A stretch of 64,000 nt of DNA, taken from assembly GCA_033852165.1 (NCBI GenBank), contig JAWSUZ010000022.1, forward strand, positions 4,291-68,290. Direction: 5' to 3'. This document shows, piece by piece, positions 1 through 7,980 of the stretch (its first letter is position 1; each line of letters begins with the position of its first letter). The translations under genes were made by a program, and so were the position numbers. The stretch comes from Agarilytica sp033852165 (lineage in GTDB: Bacteria > Pseudomonadota > Gammaproteobacteria > Pseudomonadales > Cellvibrionaceae). Under the pieces are notes generated by a model. It was given only the letters and a program-made list of their open reading frames with translations, did no database searches and was not told the origin of the DNA.

Positions 1-145
1 CGGTATTAACGTCATCGATAACGACAAATTTTTCGGGTGGTTTGTTGAGTACGTCGACTAATCATTGGGTGGCGCGCTGAATCAATTGACGCTTCTGTTC
101 GCGGCTTACGTTTTCGTCGGTTACTTTGATATTGACGTATGGCAT
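1..145 (-). pseudogene. 4-oxalocrotonate tautomerase-like gene, interrupted by a stop and cut by the window edge
   Basis: Reading leftwards from an ATG at 145, the translation begins MPYVNIKVTDENVSREQK. This is the N-terminus of a 4-oxalocrotonate tautomerase family enzyme, with the catalytic Pro directly after Met. After codon 27 (Gln) the frame meets TGA at 64-62. It then continues as LVDVLNKPPEKFVVIDDVNT, which is clearly the same family in the same frame. A single base (TGG to TGA, for example) explains the break. Family members are about 60-75 residues long, so the end lies outside the window. It could be a recent pseudogene or a sequencing error. The tautomerase assignment is firm; the loss of function is inferred. 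Confidence 0.75.
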
Positions 146-172
146 AGGCTTTCCTTGCGGGTTAATGTCCGC

Positions 173-211
173 CCATAAACAGGGACGTTCGTAGTCAGTA
201 CCTGTTTATGG
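173..211. promoter_or_regulatory. Perfect 11-bp inverted repeat upstream of the tautomerase gene
   Basis: CCATAAACAGG at 173-183 and CCTGTTTATGG at 201-211 are exact reverse complements separated by 17 bases. They lie 28 bases upstream of the tautomerase start. No T-run follows, so an operator or a leader hairpin is more likely than a terminator. An 11-bp direct repeat, CGCTTAACTGG, lies nearby at 230-240 and 255-265. No regulator can be named. Confidence 0.35.
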
Positions 212-406
212 ATGCGAACAAGTGAGACTCGCTTAACTGGGCGATCTTGTCAGACGCTTAACTGGCGTGTTAATTCCCATGCCGCTTAATTTTATTGTCA
301 TCGTATGTAATTAGTTGTCTCTGAATCTTCTTGTCTTAGTTTTAAACCTATGTAGGATTACTGCAGAATTATTCCTTTCCCATTTGTCACAGAGGAGGCA
401 TGCGAC

Positions 407-622
407 ATGCTTAATCACGAGGAAGTCTACGAAAATACAACTATTGTCATTAAAGACCAGATTCTAACCCTTAACGGTAAGCATATCCCGGTTGAATACA
501 ATGAAGTAAACGACACTTGGCACTCCTGTTATCTTCCGTATTCTGAATATCAATCACTCCTTCAGCTATCGAGAGCCATTTCACGAGAGTCTGCTGATTT
601 TCCAAATGAACCCGAACAATAA
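407..622 (+). CDS. Small protein upstream of tyrosinase, function unknown
   Basis: This is a 71-residue acidic protein that I do not recognise. An excellent ribosome binding site (GAGGAGG, near 392) precedes the ATG. The tyrosinase gene starts 13 bases after its stop, so the two are almost certainly co-transcribed. It has no signal peptide, membrane segment or cysteine pair; one Cys (in WHSCY) and three His are present. In Streptomyces a small caddie protein (MelC1) encoded just upstream delivers copper to tyrosinase. The position here is the same, but I see no sequence resemblance to MelC1, so a helper role is only a guess from context. Confidence 0.7.
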   Translation: MLNHEEVYENTTIVIKDQILTLNGKHIPVEYNEVNDTWHSCYLPYSEYQSLLQLSRAISRESADFPNEPEQ

Positions 623-635
623 CGAGGGCTAAAAC

Positions 636-2111
636 ATGTCTATTAGACGAGATGCGAATACCTTAATTTCAGCCCAGCGTTCAGAATTTATTAACGCCGT
701 ACTAACACTAAAAAGCGAAGGTGTTTACGACCAATTTGTACTGCGACACGCGCGCGCCAATATGAGCGCGATTCATCGATGCCCAGCATTTTTACCCTGG
801 CACCGTCGTTTTTTGTTGGATTTTGAGCGAGAGCTTCAGCGCGTTTCGGGTAATCCCGATTTGGGTGTGCCTTATTGGAATTGGCCGGAAGGCGGTTCGA
901 GCGCTTCGATGTGGGACGATGACTTACTGGGTGGAAATGGAGACCTGCAAAGCGGTTTTGTCCTTTCTGGGCCATTTCGTCAGGGGCAGTGGACCGTAGT
1001 CAATATGAATGGGAATCCAGCGGGTTCGTTAACACGACGTTTTGGCGAGGAGGGCTGGGCGCGTACTTTACCGACTGAATCCGAGATCGATGATGTCATT
1101 AATCAAACCCCTTACGATGAAAGCCCATGGAATTCGGCTTCGGCGGGCTTTCGAAATCAAGTAGAAGGCTTTCAAGGGCCAAATTTACATAACCGAGGCC
1201 ACGGTTGGGTGGGTGGTTCTATGCTACCGATGACCTCTCCAAACGACCCTATTTTCTTTATGCATCATGCGATGGTCGACAAGGTGTGGTACGAGTGGCA
1301 GTTACGTTTTCCGAATCAAAGTTATCAGCCTGTCGCAAATGGCCCTTTTGGCCAGAACCTACGAGACCCTATGGACAGCACCCCACAAACTTCGCCAGGC
1401 AATCGGCCGATTGATCTGTGGGACAGTGAAGCTTTGGGTATTGAATACGACCAATTACGAGAAGGTTCGAATCTTGCCCCTCGTAGTACGCAGCTCACGG
1501 TGGGCAATGCGATTACGAGTACGATTTCATCCCCCGGCGAAGCGCAGCGTTTTGAATTTGATGTGCCTTTGTTTGGCCCCTATACCATTCAAACTTCTGG
1601 CAACTCGGATACCTTGATGACCTTATTTGGGCCGAATAATCCAAGTGCGGAAGTGGACAGTGATGACGATAGCGGCGAGGGCTTTAATGCGCTTATTTCT
1701 CAAACGCTTTCCAGTGGTCGGTATGTTGCGGAGGTTCGGTTATACGACCCCAATAGCACAGGAGCTTTTGGCGTTGCTCTGGTTTCGAATGAGGAAATAT
1801 CCGTTCCGCGACTGCTGGTAAATGGTGGTGATGTTAACGGTTCTATTGCGGCTGATCGAGAAAGTGATCTGTATCGCTTCGACGTGACGATTACGGATAT
1901 TTATAGTATTGAAACCTCAGGTCAGACAGATACCTTCCTGACGTTATACGGACCGAATAGCCAAACAACTGTCTTAGCTCAAGACGATGACAGCGGTACT
2001 CGCTTAAATTCGCTCATTCGTCGGCAATTGTCGGTTGGCCAATATTTTGTGCGAATTAGGCATTACTCTCCAACGGGAACGGGGCCGTATAATATTCGCG
2101 TTCAATCATGA
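636..2111 (+). CDS. Tyrosinase (type-3 copper oxidase) with two C-terminal PPC-like domains
   Basis: This enzyme would oxidise monophenols or o-diphenols to quinones with a dinuclear copper centre. The CuA histidines are H38, H47 and H56, within HARANMSAIH and FLPWHR. The CuB histidines are H185 and H189 (LHNRGH) and H210/H211 (FMHHAMVDK), with the family signature SPNDPIFF before the last pair. The catalytic domain ends near residue 260. Two repeats follow (about 295-385 and 395-491), each with a D-rich DDDSG loop and a TGxFG/TGPYN ending. These resemble bacterial pre-peptidase C-terminal (PPC) domains, usually found on secreted proteases. No Sec signal peptide is visible at the N-terminus, which is odd for a PPC-bearing protein. 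The start follows a 71-residue ORF by 13 bases. The tyrosinase call is secure; the natural substrate is unknown. Confidence 0.93.
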   Translation: MSIRRDANTLISAQRSEFINAVLTLKSEGVYDQFVLRHARANMSAIHRCPAFLPWHRRFLLDFERELQRVSGNPDLGVPYWNWPEGGSSASMWDDDLLGGNGDLQSGFVLSGPFRQGQWTVVNMNGNPAGSLTRRFGEEGWARTLPTESEIDDVINQTPYDESPWNSASAGFRNQVEGFQGPNLHNRGHGWVGGSMLPMTSPNDPIFFMHHAMVDKVWYEWQLRFPNQSYQPVANGPFGQNLRDPMDSTPQTSPGNRPIDLWDSEALGIEYDQLREGSNLAPRSTQLTVGNAITSTISSPGEAQRFEFDVPLFGPYTIQTSGNSDTLMTLFGPNNPSAEVDSDDDSGEGFNALISQTLSSGRYVAEVRLYDPNSTGAFGVALVSNEEISVPRLLVNGGDVNGSIAADRESDLYRFDVTITDIYSIETSGQTDTFLTLYGPNSQTTVLAQDDDSGTRLNSLIRRQLSVGQYFVRIRHYSPTGTGPYNIRVQS

Positions 2112-2131
2112 ATATATAGAAAGCAGGCTAC

Positions 2132-2596
2132 ATGGCTAAAGAAATCGAACGGAAGTTTTTAATCGATCTGACTAAAATCGGAACCCTTGAAAATGGAACT
2201 GCCATTAAGCAGGGCTATATTGCGACCTCAGATAAAACGGTTGTTCGTGCGAGAGTCGCGGGGGAGTGTGCTTTCCTAACGCTCAAGGGCGCCAATAAAG
2301 GCGTAACGCGAACCGAGTTTGAGTATGAGATCCCTGTCGATGATGCAGAGCAAATCATCGCGGAGTTGTGTAATGGTCCGGTTGTTGAAAAGACGCGATA
2401 TTTAGTTGTGCATGCTGGGCATACTTGGGAGGTTGATATTTTTCACGGAGATAATGACGGATTGGTTGTTGCTGAGATTGAGCTCAACAGTGAAGAAGAG
2501 GCGTTTGATCTTCCGAGTTGGGTTTTGGATGAGGTTAGTGGTGATCCGAAATACTATAATTCTAGTCTGTTAGATCACCCATTTAAAAATTGGTAG
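2132..2596 (+). CDS. CYTH-domain protein (inorganic triphosphatase/adenylate cyclase fold)
   Basis: The 154-residue protein opens with the diagnostic ExExK motif (E4, E6 and K8 in KEIERKFL). It carries the alternating basic and acidic tunnel residues of CYTH proteins, such as VVRARV, LTLKG and EFEYEIP, and the late acidic motif VVAEIEL. Small single-domain bacterial CYTH proteins usually hydrolyse inorganic tripolyphosphate with divalent metal. It starts 20 bases after the tyrosinase stop with a modest AAGCAGG site, so it may share that transcript, although no functional link is obvious. Family membership is confident; substrate is inferred. Confidence 0.92.
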   Translation: MAKEIERKFLIDLTKIGTLENGTAIKQGYIATSDKTVVRARVAGECAFLTLKGANKGVTRTEFEYEIPVDDAEQIIAELCNGPVVEKTRYLVVHAGHTWEVDIFHGDNDGLVVAEIELNSEEEAFDLPSWVLDEVSGDPKYYNSSLLDHPFKNW

Positions 2597-2618
2597 AAAC
2601 CTTTTCGTATCTTAATTC

Positions 2619-3089
2619 TTATATAGTAAACCTAACATGAGCTTCCAACCCGGAAGCTCCTTCTCCTTCGTAGCCAGAACCTTTATTACCATCTCGAAAA
2701 GACAATTCAGCCCGGTGCAGTGCAACAATTTTCTGCACAATGGATAAACTTAGGCCGCTCCCATACGATTGTTTATCCGATACGCGGTAATGCCATTTGA
2801 TCGCATTCTCTTTTTTCATGTCGGTCATGCCGGGGCCATTGTCCGTCACAACCATAAAAGCTGATCCATCGCTTTCACCCGTTGATATTAGAATATGACC
2901 ATCCGGCTGGCTGTATTTATAGGCGTTTTCGAGTAAGTTTCTGAGCATTGTATCGAGCAGAGCGCAATTGCCTTGAATGAATGGATGGTCTCCTTTTAAC
3001 TCAAAATCGTATTGGGCGAGGATGTTAGATGGTAATAAGAAAGTGATTTCTTTTGCGAGGTCGTGAAGCCCAACCTCTTCTTTTGTCAT
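2619..3089 (-). CDS. Detached ATPase half of a sensor histidine kinase
   Basis: The 156 residues form a HATPase_c domain: an N-box (LRNLLENAYKYS), a G1 box (VVTDNGPGM) and a G2-like box (SYGSGLSLSIVQ). The ATG overlaps the stop codon of an upstream frame that encodes the matching dimerisation/phosphoacceptor segment. The break sits next to a run of seven A on the coding strand (3094-3100), so the simplest reading is that a frameshift split one QseC/PmrB-like kinase in two. On its own this half cannot autophosphorylate a histidine. It could still be translated through the ATGA overlap, but the upstream piece is itself broken. It converges on the CYTH gene. Confidence 0.7.
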   Translation of the reverse strand: MTKEEVGLHDLAKEITFLLPSNILAQYDFELKGDHPFIQGNCALLDTMLRNLLENAYKYSQPDGHILISTGESDGSAFMVVTDNGPGMTDMKKENAIKWHYRVSDKQSYGSGLSLSIVQKIVALHRAELSFRDGNKGSGYEGEGASGLEAHVRFTI

Positions 3090-3345
3090 GTTATTTTTTT
3101 AGACTCTAATTTATTGAGCAGTAATAACTGTTCAATGGTATGTGACATTTGTTCAACACCTTTTACGACTTTGCCTAGCGACTGAGACGATTCATCCGAA
3201 AGTTGCTCTTTTAATTCAATATTCTGGGTGTGAATTTTAATTGCTGCCAAAGGTGTAGGTAGTTCATGAGTGAGGTCGGCATTAAAGTTTTTTCTTGAGT
3301 TAAGATCTGTTCAATACGTTTGGGAAGGTGGGGGTCAAATCTCGT
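3086..3345 (-). pseudogene. Remnant of the dimerisation/phosphoacceptor part of the same histidine kinase
   Basis: On the minus strand the frame ending at TGA 3088-3086 reads FNADLTHELPTPLAAIK and later MSHTIEQLLLLNKLES. This is a HisKA domain whose usual HELRTP has become HELPTP, with the phosphoacceptor His kept. Upstream, a second frameshift near 3287 moves the homology to another frame, which reads KRIEQILTQEKT, the usual linker into HisKA. Beyond about 3345 no kinase-like sequence remains, so the sensor and membrane part is gone. With the ATPase fragment this makes one decaying kinase with at least two frameshifts and a lost N-terminus. No cognate response regulator is adjacent. Confidence 0.65.
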
Positions 3346-3616
3346 TTTATATAGTATTGCCTGGCACTGTACGTAGGTGGTCAGACCATTACGCATAGAA
3401 TATGAAGGGGCGTGGTACCACGTAATGAAGCGTGGTGCGGGTAGGCAGGAGAATAAAAGGGGTGGCCTTCCCCCAGAAGCTCTCTGTATCGTTCTATACT
3501 TGTAGATGTAAGCGCTCATAGGCCAATAACCTCTGGCGAGTATTACACTCATACGCCCAAGGGACGTATTACGGCCTCTTTATTCTGATAGTTAAGGGGA
3601 ATTACACCGGAAAACC

Positions 3617-4180
3617 ATGGCAAATACTTATATTTCTGACTTTGTCAGACCAAATGGGCGCCTCGATTACCTGCGTTTGTGTAAATATGCTCGCCAGGTT
3701 TCGTCGGGAGAGTTTGGCTTAATCTTCAAGCGGCCCTTGTTGGTTGGTTCAGCAATTTACAGTGGCGAGTTAGAAAAATCCAAGACAGCTGGGCATACGA
3801 TGGTCTTTAAAGTGCTTGATGCTGGCGATATCAAGGACGATTCTGACGAGGATAGCAGCCTGAAAACGGCTATTTTCCCGCTCTACAAGCGTAAGCGTGG
3901 AGACGCAAAACCGAATATCATCTCAATTGGGCGTTCCAACGATAACGATCTTGTGGTCAATGATTACCCCGTGTCTCGGGAGCATGGGCATATCCGTATA
4001 CAGCTGGCTCGCTTTTTTCTCACTGACTTTGGCACAACTAATGGCACAATACTGAACGAAAAGCGTTTGGAGCCGAATGTTGAAGTTGAGCTGAAGGTCG
4101 GCGATACCATAGGCTTAGGCCGTTATAATTTTCGTTTTATGTTAGCAAGTGCTTTGCACCGGCAAATTCTTGAAAACTAG
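3617..4180 (+). CDS. FHA-domain protein
   Basis: A forkhead-associated domain occupies about residues 98-175. All the phosphothreonine-binding signature positions are present: G105-R106 (ISIGRS), S120 and H123 (SREHGH), and N142-G143 (GTTNGT). The first 90 residues are not recognisable and contain an acidic linker (about 71-80). FHA proteins bind phosphothreonine peptides made by Ser/Thr kinases, or act as adaptors for secretion systems. Neither a kinase nor secretion genes are nearby, so the partner is unknown. It has no signal peptide, so it is cytoplasmic. It stands alone, with long gaps on both sides. Confidence 0.9.
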   Translation: MANTYISDFVRPNGRLDYLRLCKYARQVSSGEFGLIFKRPLLVGSAIYSGELEKSKTAGHTMVFKVLDAGDIKDDSDEDSSLKTAIFPLYKRKRGDAKPNIISIGRSNDNDLVVNDYPVSREHGHIRIQLARFFLTDFGTTNGTILNEKRLEPNVEVELKVGDTIGLGRYNFRFMLASALHRQILEN

Positions 4181-4693
4181 TCCTAGTGGTGGGGCGTGAT
4201 TTCAAAATAAACGTTCCGACGTGTCCTCGTTTTATCGTGCCGGAATACCGGTCCATTTCATTTCGCTAGGGCACATTCGTGCCTACATGTTGATGGTAAA
4301 CCATATTTATATTTTGGCGCCCCCAAGTGATGCGTGTTCATCCATGGAAATGACTTTCGGCAGGGGTTACACCACGAAGCCCAGAAATCAACATAGAGGA
4401 CTTCGCCTTTTTTTTAGACTGACCACTTCGGACAGCATTGTAATGTGAGGCGAGGAGGGTTTCTCTGCGATGGCCGTAGGCGTAATAAACAAGATGAAGA
4501 ATAGAATGGCGATTACAAGAAAAGCGCTTATAGGTCGGTGCATAGCGGGGTCCACTCATCATTAATTGTTGGTTCAGAGTTATCGGCTCGATAGTCTGAA
4601 TAGGCTGCTACGTATACTATGGCGAAAGAACCTTAACGATTTCTTAAGGTTCAGGAATTAAATACGTTTGGTGTAACGGAGGGGGAGGGAAAA
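4181..4693. other. Intergenic stretch with nothing identifiable
   Basis: Short open frames occur on both strands but have no ribosome binding site, no compositional support and no recognisable motif. I see no hairpin terminator. The last 20 bases are purine-rich and include the GGAGGGGGAGGG ribosome binding site of the next gene. Confidence 0.5.
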
Positions 4694-5242
4694 GTGACAA
4701 ATAATAAATGGCATAAATTATTTCAATTAGGCGCCGAAGGCTTTGAGCATGTGGACGGCTCTTTGATGGAGCACCTAAACGGAACCCGTGCTCTTCTTCG
4801 AGAATGGTCGGCTTCGGATGTCTTGCAGAATGCCGGCTTGTATCATGCGGCGTACGGAACGGCGGGTTTTGACGAGTGTTTAGCCTCAGTTCAGCAGCGT
4901 GGTGAAATCGCCAGGATTATAGGCGAGGAGGCGGAGGAACTCGTTTATCAATATTGTGCTTGTGACCGAGATGACTTCTTTTCTAAAATTGGTGTAAAAA
5001 ATAACCCTGAATTTTTGAATCGATTTACGGGGCAGCAGTATTACCTTTCTGATAAATTGTTAAAGCAGTTTTGCGAATTAACGGCGGCGAATGAAACGGA
5101 GATTGCGATGGATAATGCTGAGTTTATGCAACAATATGGTGAAGAACTTCGAGAGCTGTTTCAAAATATGAAGCCCTATCTAAGCCGTTCTTCATGGACT
5201 AAAGTCGTTGATGTTTTTGATTGTGTTGAGGCAAAATTCTAG
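4694..5242 (+). CDS. DUF6817-type (HD-like) protein
   Basis: The 182-residue protein starts at GTG 4694, behind a very strong GGAGGGGGAGGG site. The N-terminal third carries the pattern MEHLNGTRALLREW (about residues 25-38) and AGLYHAAYGTAGF (47-59). These match proteins grouped as DUF6817, in which conserved histidines (here H27 and H51) suggest an HD-like metal-dependent hydrolase. The C-terminal half is helical and acidic without a known motif. The biochemical role is unknown. The next gene, a small WYL-like protein, lies 66 bases downstream and may be co-transcribed. Confidence 0.75.
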   Translation: MTNNKWHKLFQLGAEGFEHVDGSLMEHLNGTRALLREWSASDVLQNAGLYHAAYGTAGFDECLASVQQRGEIARIIGEEAEELVYQYCACDRDDFFSKIGVKNNPEFLNRFTGQQYYLSDKLLKQFCELTAANETEIAMDNAEFMQQYGEELRELFQNMKPYLSRSSWTKVVDVFDCVEAKF

Positions 5243-5308
5243 GTGTTTGATTGTGTTTTCTAGATGGTTTTAAAATCCATATTTATGATTGACTAAGGAC
5301 GTTTTAAT

Positions 5309-5521
5309 ATGAGTATTGAATTAAAAAAGCTAACGAAAATTTTATATACAAATTACCGGGGCGAAACCGGCCATAGGGATATTATTCCTGAAAAAATATG
5401 GTTTGGCTCAACCGAGTGGCATAAGGATGAACAGTGGCTGTTGGATGCGCACGATATTGAAAAAGACGCCTTAAGGAATTTTGCGATGAAGGATATATTG
5501 GAATGGGGGGAGAAGGCGTAG
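5309..5521 (+). CDS. Small WYL-like domain protein
   Basis: These 70 residues match the core of a WYL-type small protein: YTNYRGETGHR, then IPEKIWFG, TEWHKDEQWLL and RNFAMKDI. Stand-alone proteins of this kind occur widely in proteobacteria, often next to DNA-repair or regulatory genes. The larger WYL domains are thought to sense nucleic acid or nucleotide ligands in transcription factors. No DNA-binding domain is attached. A clear AAGGA site precedes the ATG. Function is unknown. Confidence 0.75.
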   Translation: MSIELKKLTKILYTNYRGETGHRDIIPEKIWFGSTEWHKDEQWLLDAHDIEKDALRNFAMKDILEWGEKA

Positions 5522-5783
5522 TCATTACGCTGCGGGCTGCAACATAAAGCCCCTTTCTAAAAACTCCTTGAGCACCAATGTATGAGGTGCGGATATTTAG
5601 TGAGTACTATGCCATACGAATATAGGCGCAGAGAGTCTACATTAATGTATGTTTGAAAACATTCGAGAAAGGAAATCTGGGTTTTAGTTGGCAATTTTTT
5701 GGCGCCTATTATCGCTTGTTAATCACCGATAGTGGTAACGGTAACATCTCTACTTTTATTTTTTCCATAAACAGGGATCAATT

Positions 5784-6914
5784 TTAATCATCACCCAAAA
5801 GACGCGTTAGGCTTTTTGTCACTTCGGCTAAATGGAGATCCACATTTGCCATATGGGCGCATGAATTTTCAAGGTTAGCTATCGAATTGTCGATTTTACC
5901 CAGTAGCATTTCTTCTTGTTCCTCATTTAAATCAAGGGAAAAGCAGCTATCTCTCACATCGAGCCGTAGTTCGTTGGTCGTTTGCGTTATTTCTTCGGTG
6001 AGGGCCGCCATTTCGGTATTGATCAAACCGATGGTGTCTTGAGTGCATTTGATCGCTTCATTAACACCGCCTTGTCGTTCATGAACTAGTTTAAGTTCTG
6101 TATCCAGGCTTTTTATTCTGGTTTCAATGGCGTTGATGACGATGCCAAGTGTATCTTTTAATTCGCCGTAGCGCGTTTTATCATTGATCGGCATATTGGT
6201 GACAAGTAAGGAAACCGAATGATGGTTAACGATCATTTTTTCGCCCATATCCACAAAACGTTTTTTGTCTGAGCACATGGCGAGTACGTGTTCTTCGGGC
6301 GAGTCCGGTTCGCAGCCAACGATTTGGGGGCCTAGAAAGGTTTTAAAAAGCAGGCTGCATTGAATATCAAAGTTTGCCACTGTGCTGACGACGAGTTCGC
6401 CCAGAGAATGGTAATCGCTGGATAGGGCCGATTCTTCGACGAACTCAAGAATAGAGCCGAGTTCACTCCCTAGCTTCATCGCATTCATTGCGACTTGCAC
6501 GGATTCGTTGGTTTGTGTCTTTAATCGTGTCTGGATGGCGTGCACCTGAACACTGAGCTGAATTTTTGTGAGTAGCTCCTCGACCTGGAATGGCTTGGAT
6601 AAAAACTCGCTGCAACCGCTTTGGTAGCCCTCCATTCTGTCGTACATATCATCGGCTTCTGTAAGGATGATTATCGCGCAGGGGGTTTCCATCATTTTGG
6701 CTTTGAGCTGTTTGCATAGCTCGTAGCCGTCCATATCCGGTAGTTTGCGCTCCATTAGTATGATACTGGGTTGTTTGTAAGCAGCCAGTTCTAAGCCTTG
6801 TCCTGCGGTAGTAGCCAGCAGTACTTCCATATGGTCCAGAAGCATGCCTTCCATAATCTCCAGGTGGACTGGATCGGGGTCGATAATCAGCGCTAGTTGG
6901 TTTTGAGATGTCAT
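5784..6914 (-). CDS. Response-regulator-like protein with Glu in place of the phosphoacceptor Asp
   Basis: A receiver domain (about residues 8-125) has D12 and D14 in the acidic pocket, T85 and K107. The phosphoacceptor position is E55 (IILMERKLPDMDG) instead of Asp. A Glu there often mimics the phosphorylated state, so this domain may be constitutively on or deaf to a kinase. A module of about 150 residues follows, with AMKLGSELG near its start and VTNMP and GELKD later. It is shared with the regulator at 24119-25243 and the kinase at 22557-24113. A helical tail follows, also shared with the 24119-25243 protein. The gene is far from its paralogues and has no adjacent kinase. A heptamer array lies 70 bases upstream of its start. 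Confidence 0.85.
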   Translation of the reverse strand: MTSQNQLALIIDPDPVHLEIMEGMLLDHMEVLLATTAGQGLELAAYKQPSIILMERKLPDMDGYELCKQLKAKMMETPCAIIILTEADDMYDRMEGYQSGCSEFLSKPFQVEELLTKIQLSVQVHAIQTRLKTQTNESVQVAMNAMKLGSELGSILEFVEESALSSDYHSLGELVVSTVANFDIQCSLLFKTFLGPQIVGCEPDSPEEHVLAMCSDKKRFVDMGEKMIVNHHSVSLLVTNMPINDKTRYGELKDTLGIVINAIETRIKSLDTELKLVHERQGGVNEAIKCTQDTIGLINTEMAALTEEITQTTNELRLDVRDSCFSLDLNEEQEEMLLGKIDNSIANLENSCAHMANVDLHLAEVTKSLTRLLGDD

Positions 6915-6983
6915 GCTTGGGCGTGTCTAGGTTCTATTGAAGGCTGTTTTATAAGTATAGCCACTATGCTAGTTTTGAGAGCG

Positions 6984-7095
6984 ATACGGGGTACGGGATA
7001 TGGGGTACGGGAGATGGGAGATGGGAGATGGGAGATGGGAGATGGGAGATGGGAGATGGGAGATGGGAGATGGGAGATGGGAGATGGGATATGGG
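6984..7095. repeat. Heptamer tandem array, 16 units
   Basis: The stretch is exactly 16 consecutive 7-bp units of the form NNNYGGG. Four divergent units (ATACGGG, GTACGGG, ATATGGG, GTACGGG) come first, then eleven identical AGATGGG units (7012-7088), then ATATGGG. The identical core with degenerate ends is what expansion by slippage produces. The array lies between the divergently transcribed regulator gene (start 6914) and the DUF3581 gene (start 7274), inside the likely promoter region of the former. Confidence 0.97.
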
Positions 7096-7273
7096 TGGAC
7101 TTCAAGGAAGGCAGGCTTATGTGTATAGTGTCGGCCTTGTTTTGATGCCGGTCCGTTGTGTGGCGAGACTAATGTATAGTCAACTTACTTCGTTGTCTTG
7201 ATTGCTGCCACAGTTGAATGACTGATAAGGCCTGAATCACAATTATCACACTTCACAAATTGGGTTGTTACTA

Positions 7274-7960
7274 ATGTTAAGTTCGTTCTGCCAGGAAGAG
7301 TCTGGAATATTATCATTTAGCCGCGAGCAGGGCAGTCGCTTTGCAAAAACCCTTGCGGATGACTTTAATCCATTACACGACACTGATGCAAAACGCTTTT
7401 GTGTTCCCGGCGATTTACTTTTTTCTATCGTATTAAAAAAATACGGTATTAGTAAAAAAATGAGCTTTTCTTTTTTGGGGATGGTGACGGAAAAAACGCG
7501 TTTGATTTTACCCGAAGCCTCGGAAGAGCTTGTGATCACTGATGGAGTGAAATCGTATTTGTCGGTAAAACGCACCGGCGAGGTAACGCAGTGTCAGGCG
7601 CTGATTGATAACCTGATCAAAAGCTACGTTGCATTTTCTGGTACGACTTTTCCGCATGTTATCGTACCGTTAATGGCTGAGCAGAATGCCATGATCAACC
7701 CCGCAAGACCGATGGTCATGTATCAATCCATGTCTATCGACCTAGACCGCTTGGATTTAACCGCTCCAAAGTTAGTGTTTACTCAGCCGAAATTTGAGTA
7801 CGAAGGAAAGCGTGGCAATATCACCTTACCTTTTGACTTGATTGAAAAAAATGAAGTGGTTGGGCGCGGTGAAAAACATATGGTGGTTTCGGGAATCAAG
7901 CCGTATGACGAGACGGCAATTACAGAGCTTGTAGCGGAATATAACAGTCGTAAGTTGTAA
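7274..7960 (+). CDS. DUF3581 family protein
   Basis: The sequence LSFSREQGSRFAKTLADDFNPLHDTDAKRFCVPGDLLF is the characteristic N-terminus of DUF3581 proteins. Its layout resembles the MaoC/hot-dog hydratase motif, with D and H in the DDFNPLH segment. About 228 residues is the usual family length. I chose ATG 7274 over an upstream in-frame TTG at 7265, because the TTG adds only three hydrophobic residues and has no better ribosome binding site. No enzymatic activity has been shown for this family, and the fold assignment is an inference. It is probably monocistronic. Confidence 0.85.
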   Translation: MLSSFCQEESGILSFSREQGSRFAKTLADDFNPLHDTDAKRFCVPGDLLFSIVLKKYGISKKMSFSFLGMVTEKTRLILPEASEELVITDGVKSYLSVKRTGEVTQCQALIDNLIKSYVAFSGTTFPHVIVPLMAEQNAMINPARPMVMYQSMSIDLDRLDLTAPKLVFTQPKFEYEGKRGNITLPFDLIEKNEVVGRGEKHMVVSGIKPYDETAITELVAEYNSRKL

Positions 7961-7980
7961 GAAGAGATTCTTCTTTTTGG
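7959..7980 (+). terminator. Weak hairpin plus T-run after the DUF3581 gene
   Basis: AAGAAG at 7959-7964 and CTTCTT at 7970-7975 can pair around a short loop and are followed by TTT. The stem is A/T-rich and overlaps the stop codon, so it is only a weak intrinsic terminator candidate. Confidence 0.35.

Noticed and set aside
62..64. In-frame TGA in the tautomerase gene as a selenocysteine codon
   Set aside because: The family has no Cys or Sec at this place, the position corresponds to a non-catalytic helix residue, and no SECIS-like hairpin follows.
3211..3552. 113-codon minus-strand open frame as a gene
   Set aside because: Only its last third resembles a kinase linker, in a frame that is abandoned by a frameshift; the rest has no coding character.
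6984..7095. Heptamer array as a CRISPR array
   Set aside because: The units are directly tandem with a 7-base period and no spacers, and no cas gene is near.
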